Part shown: positions 14,807 through 16,138 of the stretch, piece after piece
How positions within the stretch are numbered: the first letter of the stretch is position 1
Layout: each line of letters starts with the position of its first letter
DNA from: Leadbetterella sp031420365
GTDB lineage: Bacteria > Bacteroidota > Bacteroidia > Cytophagales > Spirosomataceae
NCBI GenBank assembly: GCA_031420365.1
Contig: JANOMP010000166.1
Location: forward strand, 1-16,138
Length of the DNA: 16,138 nucleotides
Reading direction: 5' to 3'
Position numbers and translations under genes: made by a program
Notes under the pieces: generated by a model
Told to the model about the DNA's origin: nothing
What the model saw: the letters and a program-made list of their open reading frames with translations, nothing else
Database searches by the model: none

Positions 14807-14943
14807 CAATTGCTAAACCTAGCGTGAGTGTTAGTCGAGAATATACATTGGCCATATTTCATGCCGGCAGTCTCCATCGTCCTCGGGCGAATTTGCCCGG
14901 GCGAGCCTACCAGTCTTGTATTGCCCTTTATTTTTTAAAACCC
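14807..14943 (+). repeat. Repeat copy 3
   Basis: CAATTGCTAAACCT to the terminal T-run and AAAACCC, 155 bp downstream of copy 2. The core differs but keeps pairing: CTCGGGC can pair with GCCCGGG, and the CCAG/CTGG arms of copies 1-2 are replaced by CTCG/CGAG. TACCAGTC is conserved in all three copies. It may be the form closest to the ancestral repeat, since it lacks the tRNA-like TTCGA and CTTCCGC. It lies downstream of, and converging with, the ATPase gene. Confidence 0.6.
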
Positions 14944-14977
14944 AAATATATTTTTTACGTTATAAAATAGCCTAGGT

Positions 14978-16135
14978 TCACTTACCTATTAACTCCCCAT
15001 CCCAAAGCATTTTAATGAATTGTTTCCAAGGAAGAATTCGAATATCTCCAACAAGCCTCGGATAGGAATCATTAGACACTACAATTTTATGTTTAACTTC
15101 ATATTCCTCAGCAAATGCTTTCAATCCCTTAAGATGCCTTAATTGAACATTGTCCGTTGATTTCACCTCCACAGCCACTTCGTTTTCGCCCAAAATAAAG
15201 TCAACCTCCAACTGTGAGCTCGTTCGCCAAAAACGAATTGGATAATTAAGCCCCGAATAATTGCTATGACAGCTGATTTCGTGGTAAATAAAGTGTTCGA
15301 AGGCCAGTCCAAAACTCTCAGTTCCTGGTTCTATGTTTTTTCTTTTCAAAAGAAAATTCACTATTCCCACGTCAAAAAAGTAAAACTTTGGTGAAGAAAT
15401 CACTCTTCTTTTTGGCTTTTTCTTGTAAACCTCAACAAAAGAACCCAACATGGTTTCATTGAGTATATTGAAATACTCCTTTATCACTGGACTGCTTACT
15501 CCGCAATCTGAGGCAATATTGGTATAATTCAATATTTCTCCATTTGAAAACGCTGCTTTTTCCAAAAATTTTGAGAATACTTGAGCATTTCTAATTTTGG
15601 TTTCAGCAATTATTTCGTCTTCTAAATAACTGCCTATATAAGCTGCTAACAATATTTCGGAATTTTTGGCATCATAATGCCTCGGAATTAATCCAGAATT
15701 TAATGCTTTAATTAGGTTAAAATCAGGAATTTCAGTGGATGATAGCGGAAATAGTTCATATCTCAAAGCCCTCCCTCCAAGAAGATTTACACCCTGTTTC
15801 AATATTTTTCTAGGACTGAATCCGGAAAGAATAAACTGAGTTTCGGTGTTTTCAATAAGCCAATGAATCTCGTCTAATAATGCGGGTATTTTCTGTATTT
15901 CATCAATTATGACGGGTTCAAGAGGTTTTTCTATCAGAATAATCTCCCTCAATAATGATGGATTTCTCAAAAAACGTTGAAAAACATCAAACATTAGTAA
16001 ATCGAATACCAATGAGTTTTTAAATCTATTTTTCAATAAAGTACTTTTCCCGGTTTGTCTTGGTCCCCAAAAGAAAAAACTATTTCTTTCAGCGTATGCA
16101 AAATTTTGTTGCCTAGTATACATTTTCCCTTTCAT
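14978..16135 (-). CDS. AAA_14 / DUF4143 ATP-binding protein
   Basis: A 385-aa protein with an N-terminal AAA_14 ATPase domain: Walker A GPRQTGKST (24-32), Walker B VIIDEI with D78 and E79, and a sensor-like SGFSPRK (104-110, where relatives often have SGSSARK). GGRALRYELFPLS (120-132) is the family signature before the linker. The C-terminal DUF4143 region has a PD-(D/E)xK-like core, D312 and E323-x-K325 within AVEVKST. Such proteins are abundant in Bacteroidota, usually as isolated genes; their role is not settled (ATPase/nuclease, sometimes called putative toxin-antitoxin or defence components). The chosen ATG is 3 bp from the window edge; the ATG at codon 5 would suit relatives equally well. 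The domain content looks complete, but a longer N-terminus outside the window cannot be excluded. Confidence 0.9.
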   Translation of the reverse strand: MKGKMYTRQQNFAYAERNSFFFWGPRQTGKSTLLKNRFKNSLVFDLLMFDVFQRFLRNPSLLREIILIEKPLEPVIIDEIQKIPALLDEIHWLIENTETQFILSGFSPRKILKQGVNLLGGRALRYELFPLSSTEIPDFNLIKALNSGLIPRHYDAKNSEILLAAYIGSYLEDEIIAETKIRNAQVFSKFLEKAAFSNGEILNYTNIASDCGVSSPVIKEYFNILNETMLGSFVEVYKKKPKRRVISSPKFYFFDVGIVNFLLKRKNIEPGTESFGLAFEHFIYHEISCHSNYSGLNYPIRFWRTSSQLEVDFILGENEVAVEVKSTDNVQLRHLKGLKAFAEEYEVKHKIVVSNDSYPRLVGDIRILPWKQFIKMLWDGELIGK

Positions 16136-16138
16136 TTG

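Noticed and set aside
14534..14827. 97-residue plus frame running through the tRNA-like sequence and repeats
   Set aside because: It crosses RNA-like and repeat sequence, repeats the same peptide piece because of the DNA repeat, and has no protein-like character.
14571..14943. Considered as a CRISPR array because of spaced direct repeats
   Set aside because: Only three graded copies, unit about 150 bp, intervening sequence itself partly repeated, and no cas genes nearby.

Overview
The window is AT-rich, gene-sparse chromosomal DNA that looks like Bacteroidota, probably a Cytophagales-type bacterium. The evidence is a PVC-type propeller/HEAT/cytochrome c lipoprotein, cupin-AraC regulators, a PhzF protein and AAA_14/DUF4143 and Uma2 genes. 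Shine-Dalgarno sequences are essentially absent, and some promoters fit the Bacteroidota TTG...TAnnTTTG pattern. The lineage below phylum is inference.

Layout. (1) 1-1435: a fragment of a dispersed repeat, a 5'-truncated sugar-porter MFS remnant, and a convergent AraC regulator (minus strand). (2) 1825-2410: an apparently complete IS200/IS605-type element with a Y1 transposase and end hairpins. (3) 2439-4501: a minus-strand phzF-like gene, an orphan ORF fragment, and a 363-bp segment bounded by a 17-bp perfect inverted repeat (possible MITE). (4) 4502-11325: a second AraC regulator (minus) divergent from a plus-strand series. That series is a phytanoyl-CoA-dioxygenase-like Fe(II)/2OG oxygenase, a zinc alcohol dehydrogenase overlapping it by 4 bp, a cytoplasmic PF00756-type esterase, and a 974-aa lipoprotein with propeller, HEAT-like repeats and a C-terminal CxxCH haem site. 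(5) 11642-12940: a secreted alpha/beta hydrolase followed by a clear intrinsic terminator. (6) 13231-13471: a 3'-truncated inverted copy of the IS, whose tip abuts a Lys/Ala-rich hypothetical gene; a Uma2-family protein follows after 2 bp. (7) 14520-14943: a tRNA-like sequence with a UCA anticodon, whose 3' half recurs downstream within a repeat of about 150 bp. (8) 14978-16135: an AAA_14/DUF4143 ATPase on the minus strand.

How the genes may work together. The AraC gene at 4502-5356 shares a 106-bp divergent control region with the oxygenase-dehydrogenase pair, so it is the natural candidate regulator. An oxygenase, an alcohol or hemiacetal dehydrogenase, an esterase and an exported haem lipoprotein suggest an inducible oxidative catabolic module; the substrate is not determinable from sequence.

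The most unusual item is the tRNA-like locus at 14520-14627. It has canonical acceptor, D and anticodon arms, a UGA-reading UCA anticodon and glycine-type acceptor ends. Its variable region is long and its T loop is interrupted by a hairpin-forming insert, and its 3' half is shared with neighbouring repeats. It is either an aberrant UGA-decoding tRNA or a tRNA captured by a structured repeat family.
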